DNA from: Oscillospiraceae bacterium
GTDB lineage: Bacteria > Bacillota > Clostridia > Oscillospirales > Oscillospiraceae
Assembly: GCA_902798545.1 (NCBI GenBank)
Contig: CADBWQ010000012.1
Coordinates: forward strand, 1 to 64,000
Length of the DNA: 64,000 bases
Direction of reading: 5' to 3'
Shown: positions 1 through 7,404 of the stretch, in pieces
Numbering within the stretch: the first letter of the stretch is position 1
Layout of the letters: each line of letters opens with the position of its first letter
Notes under the pieces: generated by a model
The model's input: the letters and a program-made list of their open reading frames with translations, nothing else
Told to the model about the DNA's origin: nothing
Database searches by the model: none
Made by a program: the position numbers and the translations under genes

Positions 1-147
1 CAGCACGTTGATGCTCTGGGTCTTGGCGGTCATGTTGGGGAGCTTGCGCCCGGCCTTCAGGACGGCGCTGGACTCCGTCACACCCTGAAAGATTTCTCTC
101 GTGACAGGCTCAGGGATCAGGCCTGCCAGATTTTCGCGTTCAATCAT
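1..147 (-). CDS. phage major capsid protein, N-terminal part (cut by left edge)
   Basis: The minus strand from 147 reads 49 codons to the window edge without a stop. It begins MIERENLAGLIPEP and continues through a helix-rich segment ending in a KLPNMTAKTQSINVL-like stretch. This is the typical N-terminal arm of HK97-fold major capsid proteins of Firmicutes siphophages. It is the main shell subunit, assembled around the scaffold protein encoded just upstream. The start is the ATG at 147, preceded by GCGAGGAG. Portal, scaffold and capsid in that order support the assignment. Most of the gene lies outside the window, so intactness cannot be judged. Confidence 0.8.
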   Translation of the reverse strand, partial: MIERENLAGLIPEPVTREIFQGVTESSAVLKAGRKLPNMTAKTQSINVL

Positions 148-262
148 GTGCTCCTCGCAATCTCCATATCCCTCGCTTCCCCGAGGCTTCGGGAAAGCTC
201 GCTCATTCCGATGCTCGTCACTTTTCGAATGAAATCCGCTCACGCTGGGCTTTCATTCGAGG
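145..262 (-). repeat. noncoding repeat element, copy 1 (upstream of capsid gene)
   Basis: This noncoding stretch starts on the minus strand with a perfect 10-bp inverted repeat (225-234 with 251-260). It then has GACGAGCA, GAGCGAGCTTTCC, GAAGC and GGGAAGCGAG blocks and ends at the capsid start codon. The same ordered blocks occur in opposite orientation at 2192-2312. Function is unknown. It may be a mobile palindromic element or a structured leader for the capsid gene. Confidence 0.55.
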
Positions 263-305
263 AAACGAGAGAACATGGTAAAAATATTTAATTTATGAGC
301 TTTCT

Positions 306-761
306 CTATTGTCCTCTCAGGAGGCGGTTCATGGTGTCGCTGGTGCTCTGGGTTCTCGTCGTCCGGCCGGTGAGACTTGCACCGGTGCTGCGCTGCGCCG
401 GGAAGCGCGGATGTGCGCCGTGTTCCTTCAGGAACTCCTTCGCCGCCGTCCGGAAGTCCTTCTCCGCGCTCACCAGCTTCCCGATCTTGAACACATAGTA
501 GTCCAGATCGTCCTCCGGAACGCCCTGTCCCAGCAGGATCCGCTCCCGCTCCAGCTGGGTCACCCGTTCCCGGGCTCTCCCCAGCTCCGCACGGAGTTCA
601 TCGGCCTTTTCGCCCGTCTCCGCGGCATCCGGGCTTCCCGGGATTTCTTTTGGCGCCTCCGTCTCCTCCGCCGCGGAAAAAGCCGGCATCGGCATGCCGA
701 CGCTTTCCGTCGCCTCCTCCGGAGACAGATCCGCCGCTTCGTTCTGTCGCTTCTCGTTCAT
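306..761 (-). CDS. phage capsid scaffolding protein (DUF4355/GP20-like)
   Basis: A 151-residue acidic, helical protein. The ATG at 761 follows a strong GGAGGGAGGG site; longer in-frame extensions overlap the portal gene and lack a site. Residues about 10-60 are Glu/Ala/Pro-rich. Residues about 60-120 form a coiled coil (RAELGRARERVTQLERERILL), followed by a compact GVPEDDLDYYVFKIGKLV motif and a basic C-terminus. Size, coiled coil and position between portal and capsid fit scaffold proteins that guide procapsid assembly and are then removed. Family naming is by pattern and context, so the exact Pfam family is uncertain. Confidence 0.65.
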   Translation of the reverse strand: MNEKRQNEAADLSPEEATESVGMPMPAFSAAEETEAPKEIPGSPDAAETGEKADELRAELGRARERVTQLERERILLGQGVPEDDLDYYVFKIGKLVSAEKDFRTAAKEFLKEHGAHPRFPAQRSTGASLTGRTTRTQSTSDTMNRLLRGQ

Positions 762-816
762 TCCGTTTTCCCTCCCTCCGGATCTCTCTCTTCCGATCTG
801 TTTCTCTTCCGTCTCT

Positions 817-2130
817 TCATGCGGTCCATCGTTTTCTGAATTCCTCCTTTCCCAGCACGCCCAGCTCCAGCATGCGGCAGTCCCGCTCAAAATCGCGGCT
901 CTTGTCCTCGATGATGCTGTCGTCGAAGTCCACTGAGACCGCGGCGTCCTCCTTCAGTCCGAGGCTGAAGTAATCGTTCCCCATCCGCAGCAGAAGCGCC
1001 ATGAGTTCCTTCAGCGCCGCCTCCAGCACCAGCTCCTGCCGCCGCACGTTCCGATACAGGGCGCTGTTCTCGCTGATCACCTGGGTCGCCGTCAGGACGC
1101 TTCCCCGCTCGAAGCGGTAGTGCTGTTCCCCGAGCCCGCACTTGAGTCCCAGGAGATTCAGCATGTCCTGGATCCCCTCGTGGTGCTCCGCGGTCCGCAG
1201 CGTCATGTCGATCTCCCGGATGATGCTCCCGTTGCCCGAGTCCTCCGGCAGGATATAGAAGGCCAGCTCGTCCGCGTCAAACAGCGGCGCCCCATCGAAG
1301 TCCTTCGTCGCCTCGGGCTTGACCATGATGCGCTTCTTGCCGAGGATGAATTCATTGACATAGCTGTCATAGGCCACATCCACACCCCGCAGCTGGTCCA
1401 GCGCATTGGCGAACACCGACAGGCCCATCGGGGAGGCCGTCTCCAGATTGTTCACGATGTTCATCCGGTCCAGGACAAAGCTCCGCTCCGCCCGTCCGGT
1501 GCTCACCGTCTCCGGAATCCCCTCGAATCCCGGCGCCCCGCCCAGCGGCAGCGGCTCCAGCCGCTCCTCCTCCGCGCGGAAGAGCAGGTTCTCGACCTGA
1601 TAGATCCCGTCGACCCGGTGGTGCACCTGGAGGTACACCAGATCCCGGGCGCCGTCTCTCCGGCTGCAGGCGAAGGCGCAGTCGGTCACGGCTCCGTTCT
1701 CCCAGCTCAGCGGCAGAATGCCCTCCGCGTCGATGCCGTCGATCCGGATGCGCCTGTCGGTCACTCTCGGCACATAGGCCGCGGTCCCGAGCGCCGCCTT
1801 GTACTCCTGCATGCGGTTTGCCTGCAGGAAGAAGCAGCTCTCCTGCAGGATCCGGTCGGTAAAGCGCTGTTCCCGCTCTCCCTCCACCCGGATATGCACG
1901 CGCTCGTTCATCAGGAGATTGGCCCAGTCCTCGCAGATCTTCTTTGCCATGCCGAGCCCTGCCCTGTGGCAGAGCACGCGCTTCTGCCCGTTGTAGACGC
2001 GGTAGCTGTGGAAGTGCTTCACGTTCCCCTGGTACCAGCTTCGCCAGAGCGCGAGATGCTCCTCCATTCCGCCGTCACCGCCGTTTGGAAAGCCCATCTC
2101 CTCCAGCTTCCGATAGATGATCTCTCTCAT
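817..2130 (-). CDS. phage portal protein
   Basis: A 437-residue protein, about the usual length of SPP1-type portals. It would form the dodecameric ring at one capsid vertex through which terminase pumps DNA. The N-terminus has the typical RSWYQGNVKHFHSYRVYNG segment followed by KICEDWANLLMNER, which is characteristic of these portals. The C-terminal part, with IIEDKSRDFERDCRMLELGVLGKEEFR, matches the clip/crown end of the family. The ATG at 2130 has GGAGG eight bases upstream. It lies downstream of the terminase gene on the same strand, with a 177-nt gap that holds a noncoding repeat. Confidence 0.88.
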   Translation of the reverse strand: MREIIYRKLEEMGFPNGGDGGMEEHLALWRSWYQGNVKHFHSYRVYNGQKRVLCHRAGLGMAKKICEDWANLLMNERVHIRVEGEREQRFTDRILQESCFFLQANRMQEYKAALGTAAYVPRVTDRRIRIDGIDAEGILPLSWENGAVTDCAFACSRRDGARDLVYLQVHHRVDGIYQVENLLFRAEEERLEPLPLGGAPGFEGIPETVSTGRAERSFVLDRMNIVNNLETASPMGLSVFANALDQLRGVDVAYDSYVNEFILGKKRIMVKPEATKDFDGAPLFDADELAFYILPEDSGNGSIIREIDMTLRTAEHHEGIQDMLNLLGLKCGLGEQHYRFERGSVLTATQVISENSALYRNVRRQELVLEAALKELMALLLRMGNDYFSLGLKEDAAVSVDFDDSIIEDKSRDFERDCRMLELGVLGKEEFRKRWTA

Positions 2131-2191
2131 AACGCACCTCCTTCTCCTCCATCCCCACCGCCATAAATCCGTATTATCAAATCATATCAAA

Positions 2192-2312
2192 TCGAAGCCC
2201 AATGAAATGGGTTCGATTTGAAGAGGACGAGCAGCGTAGGGAGCGAGCTTTCCTGCGACGCGAAGCTAGGCACAGGGAAGCGAGACGATCCGGAGCTTGT
2301 GAGGACGTCATG
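2192..2312 (+). repeat. noncoding repeat element, copy 2 (between terminase and portal genes)
   Basis: This element opens with an inverted repeat around 2197-2220 (ATCAAATCGAA ... TTCGATTTGA). It then shows GACGAGCA, GAGCGAGCTTTCC, GAAGC, GGGAAGCGAG and GGAGCTTGTGAGGA blocks, in the same order as the copy at 145-262 but inverted relative to it. It reaches into the last codons of the terminase gene. Nothing in it looks coding. Confidence 0.55.
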
Positions 2313-3738
2313 CTCTGCTCCTGTATTTCCCGTATACCCGCTCCAGCGCATAACGCACCGCGTCAATCAGGTGGTTGTCCTTATCCGGGTACCCGGAGAT
2401 GAAATTTCCGTCCCGGTCCCGCTCGAATTCGTAGCGGCTGAACTCCCGCAGGGCCTCGGGCGTGCGCCGCCGGTCGATCACGATCTTCCGGCCCTGCAGC
2501 CACTTCATCCCGTATTCCACGCTGCCCGGCCCCTTGACCGCCGCCCGGGCGTTGAGTCCGAAGCTCCGGTAGTCCGCGACGCTCTTCGGCTCCGCGCTGT
2601 CACAGGTGATGACCCCGTCCTGGTACCCCCGGCGCAGCAGCTCCTCCGCCGTGAGGGTGTTGGTCTGGCGCAGCACACAGAGCTCGTCCAGCAGGTAGAT
2701 CGTCTCCCTGGCCGGGTCATAGTGCAGCCGGATAAAGGCGAAGGGGTCCGGCGCGAAGCCCCAGTCCACCCCCATATAGATCCGGTCGAAGCCCCGCATC
2801 TCATCGTCCCGGATCTCCCGGAGCTCCAGATTCTCAAAGACGTTGCCGCCGGTTCCGACCGCGAGACCCAGGTACTCGTGCTGATACGCCCGTTCGTCGC
2901 TGAGCTTCAGACTCTCCGCCTCCGCCACGAACTGTTCCCCCAGCCACTCCTTCGGCGCTTCCAGATAGGTGCTGTGGTGGCAGAGCCGGTCCGGCCTCTC
3001 CGCGGCCGTGTCGAGGTTGGCCCAGTTGTCCCGCGAGAGTGGCGGGTTATAGCTCTCAAAGTTCCAGAACCGATCGCCCCCGCGCATGGTCGACTGCAGG
3101 ATCGTGCGGATCTCTGCCCGCCCGGCGAACTGGTCCTTCTCCTCAAAGTGCGTCACCGTGATGCTCCCGAAGGGCACCTTGATCGACTTGATCTTCATGG
3201 GATCGTCCGCCCCGCGGAAGAGGATCTTCTGTCCCGTCGGCCGGAACACCAGCTCCATGGGGCTGAGCCTGCAGTCGAAAAACTGCTGGACACCCAGCTG
3301 TTCCAGCGCCCAGAGATACTGGGCATAGACCGAGTCGCGCATGGTGTTGGCCACCTTCCGCAGGACCAGGGCGTGGGCCGTCGGTTCCAGCAGCAGGAGG
3401 AACACCACCATCAGGGACACAAAGCTGCTCTTCATGCTGCCGCGTCCGCCCGGCAGGTCATAGTGGGTGTGGCCGTGGACCAGCACGTCCCCCAGCACGC
3501 CGGCAAAGCCCGGCGCGATGCTCCGCCCGATCCGCTCCGCCGCGGCGGCCAGGGCCAGGTCTCTCTCGCCGGCGCTGCTCTCCTCCTGTCCGGCCTCATA
3601 GAGCTTCAGCAGGCTGCTGCAGGCCTTCAGACGGTCTCCGACCGAGACCTCCTTCCCGCTCGGCTCGGTCAGCGTCCCGCGCATCACGTCGCTCAGGAAC
3701 TGAAGGGCTTCTTCCTGGCTTGCGTAGCGTTCGCTCAT
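2308..3738 (-). CDS. phage terminase large subunit with a small-subunit-like N-terminal segment
   Basis: A 476-residue packaging motor. Residues 1-50 (ASQEEALQFLSDVMRGTL, then VSVGDRLKACSSLLKLYE) resemble the C-terminal half of Terminase_2 small subunits. From about residue 70 the large subunit begins: HTHYDLPGGRGSMKSSF (Walker A-like loop), TGQKILFRGADDPMKIKS, YMGVDWGFAPDPFAF (nuclease Asp) and a final DNHLIDAVRYALERV nuclease motif. The start is the ATG at 3738, overlapping the upstream HTH gene as ATGA. An open frame continues further upstream, but there it is out-of-frame shadow of that HTH gene. Both activities (DNA recognition, ATP-driven cleavage/translocation) may sit in one chain, which is an inference. 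Confidence 0.85.
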   Translation of the reverse strand: MSERYASQEEALQFLSDVMRGTLTEPSGKEVSVGDRLKACSSLLKLYEAGQEESSAGERDLALAAAAERIGRSIAPGFAGVLGDVLVHGHTHYDLPGGRGSMKSSFVSLMVVFLLLLEPTAHALVLRKVANTMRDSVYAQYLWALEQLGVQQFFDCRLSPMELVFRPTGQKILFRGADDPMKIKSIKVPFGSITVTHFEEKDQFAGRAEIRTILQSTMRGGDRFWNFESYNPPLSRDNWANLDTAAERPDRLCHHSTYLEAPKEWLGEQFVAEAESLKLSDERAYQHEYLGLAVGTGGNVFENLELREIRDDEMRGFDRIYMGVDWGFAPDPFAFIRLHYDPARETIYLLDELCVLRQTNTLTAEELLRRGYQDGVITCDSAEPKSVADYRSFGLNARAAVKGPGSVEYGMKWLQGRKIVIDRRRTPEALREFSRYEFERDRDGNFISGYPDKDNHLIDAVRYALERVYGKYRSRA

Positions 3739-4070
3739 ACCGGCGGGGCAAACTGGGTCAGCACACTCAGCAGCGCCTGGCGCTCCCCGGTGCTCAGCCG
3801 CTCGCCGGCGGCATCGGCCGCCCTGCGGATCGCGCACTCCTGTTCCGGGGCCAGGTACCGCCCGGACGGACGGAACCAGTCGCACAGCCGGACCCCGCCA
3901 CCGTACCGGCCCCGCACCGTCTCCAACGGGAGGGAGAGGACGAGTTCCCCGATGTCCCGGCGGACCGTGCGCTCGCTCACGCCGAATTCCGCCGCAAGAT
4001 TTGCCGCGGTGTCTTCCCGCCGGGCCAGCAGCACGCTTTTGAGCTTTGCCTGCCGCTCCGAAGACCTCAT
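3735..4070 (-). CDS. small HTH (DeoR-like) DNA-binding protein
   Basis: A 111-residue protein with an N-terminal winged-helix segment: REDTAANLAAEFGVSERTVRRDIGEL at about residues 18-45. It is followed by a GRYGGGV turn and a short helical C-terminus. Such 110-residue DeoR-type proteins are common in mobile elements of gut Firmicutes. The ATG at 4070 has AGGGGAGG eight bases upstream; an in-frame GTG at 4079 is a weaker choice. It overlaps the terminase start by four bases, so the two are translationally coupled. It may regulate the packaging operon or recognise DNA for packaging, replacing the missing half of a small terminase. That role is inferred from position only. Confidence 0.7.
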   Translation of the reverse strand: MRSSERQAKLKSVLLARREDTAANLAAEFGVSERTVRRDIGELVLSLPLETVRGRYGGGVRLCDWFRPSGRYLAPEQECAIRRAADAAGERLSTGERQALLSVLTQFAPPV

Positions 4071-4165
4071 GCCTCTCACCTCCCCTCTTCATGATGGCTG
4101 CATCCTAACAGCTAAACCGGACAGCTTTTGTCCGCTTTAAAAATTTTTGGGAAAAAAACAAAAAA

Positions 4166-4217
4166 GGGGCCGACAGCGTCCGCCTCCGCGTTCTGCGGAA
4201 GCTTCCCTGTCGGCCCC
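4166..4217 (-). terminator. rho-independent terminator
   Basis: An 11-bp perfect stem (4166-4176 with 4207-4217) is followed on the minus strand by TTTTTTG and a second T run. It would end transcripts from the 55-residue gene at 4273-4440 before the packaging operon. Confidence 0.8.
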
Positions 4218-4272
4218 GATCGGCCCTTCGCCCGTACCGATTTACGGGCGGTGACTGTTGCGTCAGTTTTGT

Positions 4273-4440
4273 CTATTCAACATGTTTCTTGCTTACCTCC
4301 AGGATGGAGTACCCATCGCCCTTGCGCCGGATCTCCACGTTGTTTCCCCGCGCCGTGATCGCCCGGATCTGCGACACCATCTTCAGGTCGCTCTCGCTGA
4401 TCCCGACGGCGACGTCGTCCTTCTGCTCTGTTCTTTTCAT
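4273..4440 (-). CDS. small protein of unknown function, 55 residues
   Basis: A short open frame from the ATG at 4440, with GAGGAGG five bases upstream, to a TAG at 4273. The protein begins MKRTEQKDDVAVGIS and continues with a DLKMVSQIRAITARGNNVEIRR segment and a SILEVSKKHVE end. It is charged, has no membrane segment or signal peptide, and looks like a small phage-type regulator. I do not recognise a function. It is followed directly by a terminator, so it is probably a single-gene unit within the phage-derived block. Confidence 0.6.
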   Translation of the reverse strand: MKRTEQKDDVAVGISESDLKMVSQIRAITARGNNVEIRRKGDGYSILEVSKKHVE

Positions 4441-4630
4441 TTTGCCTCCTCATCGCTTGTATACGCTGTCCTGCGTACCGCCCTGCGTTTTCCCGCCGTC
4501 CCCTTTTCGCCCTCTCCCGCCGGTCTGTCGGACTTCCCTCCGGTTTCCAAACCCAGTCCGTTTCCTGGGACAGCATTTCGGTTATAATAGGATTCAGAGG
4601 GGAAGAAGACGGTCTTTTCTGAAAAAACGC

Positions 4631-4700
4631 TTGACAACTTACATGATTATCTTTTATAATATTACCGATGTTACATATCTTACGCATGTTAATATACATG
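4631..4700 (+). promoter_or_regulatory. promoter and candidate operator of the repressor gene
   Basis: TTGACA (4631-4636) and TATAAT (4655-4660) are separated by 18 bases, giving a near-consensus promoter reading toward the XRE gene at 4777. Downstream lies an inverted repeat CATGT-6 nt-ACATG at 4685-4700, with related ATGTTACAT-like words nearby. These suit autoregulation by the encoded repressor. The rest of 4441-4776 shows no convincing gene. Confidence 0.65.
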
Positions 4701-4776
4701 ACTCCGGACCCTTTGTCAAGACGAAAGATGCGGAACAGACACGGATTAAGAAAAGATTCAGAAAGGACAACCCGAC

Positions 4777-5202
4777 ATGAAATTAGGCGAAAAGCTCAGG
4801 AACGCCCGCCTGGCGAAGCATCTCTCCCAGAGTGCCCTCGCGGAGGCCAGCGGCCTCTCCCTCCGCACGATCCAGAATTATGAGCTCGGCGTGCGAATGC
4901 CGAAAAAGCGCGATACCTATACCCGCCTGGCCGAGGCGCTGGGCATCGACGAGAAGGTCCTGCTCGACGACACGGCCGACTTTGTCCTCCGCGCCAGCGA
5001 GCAGTACGGCAGCCGCGGCGCAAAGCAGGCCTGGGACCTGGTGGCTGATTTCCGCGGTCTCTGTGCCGGCGGCGAGGTGCCCGAGGAGGACATGGACACC
5101 ATCATGCAGGCGCTGCAGGAGGCCTACTGGGACGCCAAGAAGCGCAACCGCAGGTTTGTCAACAGGCGCTATCGCGACGATGCGCAGGAGGGCGGCGAAT
5201 GA
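4777..5202 (+). CDS. XRE-family transcriptional repressor (phage-type)
   Basis: A 141-residue protein. Residues 1-60 form an HTH_3 domain: LGEKLRNARLAKHLSQSALAEA, then GLSLRTIQNYELG as turn and recognition helix. The C-terminal 80 residues are helical and acidic, with no peptidase motif. The ATG at 4777 follows AAAGGA. It is paired with the ImmA-like protease gene 45 bases downstream, the classic repressor/anti-repressor layout of ICEBs1 and many prophages. In those systems damage or quorum signals make the protease cleave the repressor. It probably keeps the phage block silent. Confidence 0.85.
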   Translation: MKLGEKLRNARLAKHLSQSALAEASGLSLRTIQNYELGVRMPKKRDTYTRLAEALGIDEKVLLDDTADFVLRASEQYGSRGAKQAWDLVADFRGLCAGGEVPEEDMDTIMQALQEAYWDAKKRNRRFVNRRYRDDAQEGGE

Positions 5203-5247
5203 CGCACGCCTCCCCGGCGCCGGTACCGTATGGAAGGAGGTCCGGGA

Positions 5248-5784
5248 ATGACCGAACAGAAGATCCGCCGGAAGCTGCGGCAGCTGGTCCGCAGGTACGG
5301 CACTCATGACCCGTTTGAGATCGCCCGGGCGCGGGGGATCCAGGTCCGCCTGATCGACACGCAGACGCTGAAGGGCTTCTCGGTCGGGATCATGCGGAAC
5401 TACTTCATCTATATCAACCAGAACCAGAGCGAGTATATGCAGCGGCTCACCTGCGCCCACGAACTGGCCCATGTCGTTCTCCACCGGGACTATCTGGACG
5501 ACAGCCCCGGGATCATGAACATGGACCTCTACGGAATGAACACCCGGACGGAGTATGAAGCCGATCTCTTCTCGGCGCTGCTCCTCATCGACGACGGGGA
5601 GCTCGTCTCCCTCCTGCATCAGGGCATGGACATCGCCGCTTGCGCGTCCTGTCTCGGCGTGAACGTGAATCATGTGGCGCTGAAGCTCGGTCTGATGCAG
5701 CGCGACGGCCTGCCGGTGAACGTCCCCTTTATCCCGGACCGCCGCTTCCTCGGGCATATCGAGGACCGGGCGGATTCCCTGTGA
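5248..5784 (+). CDS. immA: ImmA/IrrE-family metallopeptidase
   Basis: A 178-residue protein with the zinc metalloprotease motif HELAH at residues 71-75 and a downstream TEYEADLFSALLL helix that should supply the third ligand (Glu). This is the ImmA/IrrE (COG2856) signature. Its likely substrate is the XRE repressor encoded just upstream. The start is the ATG at 5248, preceded by GGAGG; an ATG at 5230 lies before that site and is unlikely. A terminator follows 18 bases after the stop, so these two genes form one small operon. Confidence 0.87.
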   Translation: MTEQKIRRKLRQLVRRYGTHDPFEIARARGIQVRLIDTQTLKGFSVGIMRNYFIYINQNQSEYMQRLTCAHELAHVVLHRDYLDDSPGIMNMDLYGMNTRTEYEADLFSALLLIDDGELVSLLHQGMDIAACASCLGVNVNHVALKLGLMQRDGLPVNVPFIPDRRFLGHIEDRADSL

Positions 5785-5802
5785 ATCCCCCTCCCGCGAA
5801 AA

Positions 5803-5837
5803 AACGCACTTCCTGTCCCAGAAACAGGAGGTGCGTT
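5803..5837 (+). terminator. bidirectional terminator between ImmA gene and sortase B gene
   Basis: A 14-bp stem with one wobble pair (5803-5816 with 5824-5837), flanked by A and T runs, lies between two converging genes. Confidence 0.75.
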
Positions 5838-5862
5838 CTTGTTATTCCGTATTCGGCCCTCG

Positions 5863-6690
5863 TCAATCCAGCGGCACGCCGCCCGCGCTCATCACCGGAA
5901 TGAGTTTTCCGTGCAGCACCGAGCGCGCGTCCTCGAACATGTACGCGCAGGTGGACATCACGATATAGTGCGCCGTCGGGTCCAGGTTGATGTCGGCATT
6001 CCAGGCGCCGCTGGCATAGGCTTTCGCCAGGTATTCCGTCGGATCCGATCCGTAGGCCGGAATCGCGTAGGTGTCGCTGTAGGCGGAGGTGTTATAGGCG
6101 CTGTAGAGCTCCACCTTGTAGTCCTGGGTCGGCGTCAGCAGCCACATCACCGGGTGCTCTTCGCGGTAGCTCGGCAGCGACCACCAGTCCAGCGTCGCAA
6201 ACATCGCCCCGCTTGCCATGTGGTGGCCGTAGAGAATGCTCACCGGGTCCACAAAGTTCCGCTGGTTCCGCTCGTCCACGAAGATCGAGCCGGAGGCATT
6301 CGGGGTCCGGTCATAGCTGTGGTGGAGGTAGGTGTCGTTGCTCAGCCCGTGCATCACCGGATAGTCGATCACGGTGTCCGGGCAGTAGATCCACCCGTCC
6401 ACGTCCTTGTTCACCTTCAGCAGCGACTCAAAGTCCACCTTGATCGGCGCATACTCCGGCAGGCGGAAGATACCGTCGTTGGGTCCCGTGGAGGTCTTCC
6501 CTTCGGTTTTTGGTGTCTCCGAAGTTTTCTGCGCGCTCAGCTGCGCCGGTGCGGTAAAGGATTCGGACGCCGCGCGGTAGAGCCGCTTGCTCACGGCATA
6601 CTGGTGCTGGACCACCGCGACGGTCCCGCCGCAGAACAGAAAAACCGCCGCCAGGACGATCATCAGGATTCTTCTTATCTTTTTCCACAT
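5863..6690 (-). CDS. srtB: class B sortase
   Basis: A 275-residue transpeptidase anchored by an N-terminal membrane helix (residues 8-27), with its catalytic domain outside the cell. The class B core is clear: YGHHM puts the catalytic His at 156, MSTCAY puts the nucleophile Cys at 248, and EDAR gives Arg256. It is the last gene of the eight-gene operon, separated from the SipW gene by a palindromic hairpin, so its level may be lower. Clostridioides difficile SrtB recognises (S/N/P)PxTG-type signals. The APKTG signal of the protein at 8454-9239 is therefore its likely substrate. Confidence 0.9.
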   Translation of the reverse strand: MWKKIRRILMIVLAAVFLFCGGTVAVVQHQYAVSKRLYRAASESFTAPAQLSAQKTSETPKTEGKTSTGPNDGIFRLPEYAPIKVDFESLLKVNKDVDGWIYCPDTVIDYPVMHGLSNDTYLHHSYDRTPNASGSIFVDERNQRNFVDPVSILYGHHMASGAMFATLDWWSLPSYREEHPVMWLLTPTQDYKVELYSAYNTSAYSDTYAIPAYGSDPTEYLAKAYASGAWNADINLDPTAHYIVMSTCAYMFEDARSVLHGKLIPVMSAGGVPLD

Positions 6691-6731
6691 AGGTCCTCTA
6701 CCTCATCACTGTACTGTCTGTTTTAAAAATT

Positions 6732-6751
6732 CCCCGGCCGATCGGCCGGGG
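6732..6751 (-). terminator. intra-operon palindrome, probable partial terminator
   Basis: A perfect 20-nt G+C-rich palindrome is followed on the minus strand by AATTTTTAAAA. It lies between the SipW and sortase B genes and could reduce read-through into the latter. Confidence 0.55.
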
Positions 6752-6760
6752 CATTACAAT

Positions 6761-7390
6761 TCACGTGCCGTGCTGTTTTCTGATCTCTTCCAGCTCCGCT
6801 TTCCCGCGTGCCGCCTGCCGTTTTTCCCAGCGTTCCACCTGGATGCGGAATCTCTCCTCCGCCCGCCGCCGGAACACCCCGGCCAGCATGTTGAACATGA
6901 CACCGCAGAACGCGATGGCAAGGAGATAATACTTGGTGATCGGATTGGAATAAACCATCAGGTAATTGCCAAGGACCGGAATGTGGTACTTTACGACACC
7001 GACGAAGTCTCGATATCGTGTGTTTGTGAAGTCCTCCAGCTCATTTGCATCGCCTTTTGTTACGAATTCGCCTTCAACGAACCAGTTCTCTACGACACGG
7101 TGTGTAATAACAGTGCCATCCACATTATAAGCAATGATTTCTCCTGGCTGTACTGTAGCCGGCTCCACATACTGAACATAGATCACGCTTCCTACCGGGA
7201 GCGCAGGCTCCATGCTGCCGCTTGTGACGTTGTATGTTTCATATCCTAAAAACCGGGGAATTGCCAGAGGAACACTTGTCGCAATCACCGCTACAAGGAT
7301 CAGCGTCCCGATAATATTGCAAAGGGCGGGAAGAAACATCCCGCCCTTTTTGATCGGGCGTCGAGAGGAAGACGTCCTACTGCTTGCCAT
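6761..7390 (-). CDS. sipW: SipW-type signal peptidase I
   Basis: A 209-residue membrane protease with helices at about 22-45 and 150-172. The active site is of the ER/SipW type: SGSMEPALPVGS with Ser59, and ITHRVVE with His97 in place of the usual Lys. In Bacillus, SipW processes TasA and TapA, the amyloid-fibre proteins of the matrix. Here three TasA/SipW-cargo-like proteins are encoded immediately upstream in the same operon, 14 bases separating it from the preceding gene. The long basic C-terminal tail (about 35 residues) is cytoplasmic by prediction. Its coding DNA is G+C-rich, while the catalytic part is A+T-rich. Confidence 0.88.
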   Translation of the reverse strand: MASSRTSSSRRPIKKGGMFLPALCNIIGTLILVAVIATSVPLAIPRFLGYETYNVTSGSMEPALPVGSVIYVQYVEPATVQPGEIIAYNVDGTVITHRVVENWFVEGEFVTKGDANELEDFTNTRYRDFVGVVKYHIPVLGNYLMVYSNPITKYYLLAIAFCGVMFNMLAGVFRRRAEERFRIQVERWEKRQAARGKAELEEIRKQHGT

Positions 7391-7404
7391 CAGCGAATTT
7401 CTCC

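Noticed and set aside
3739..4092. N-terminal extension of the terminase frame up to 4092
   Set aside because: This part is out-of-frame sequence of the HTH gene; the ATG at 3738 overlaps its stop as ATGA.
4277..4699. A 140-codon Arg-rich frame over the 55-residue gene
   Set aside because: It has no ribosome site and overlaps a shorter frame that has a perfect GAGGAGG site and sensible composition.
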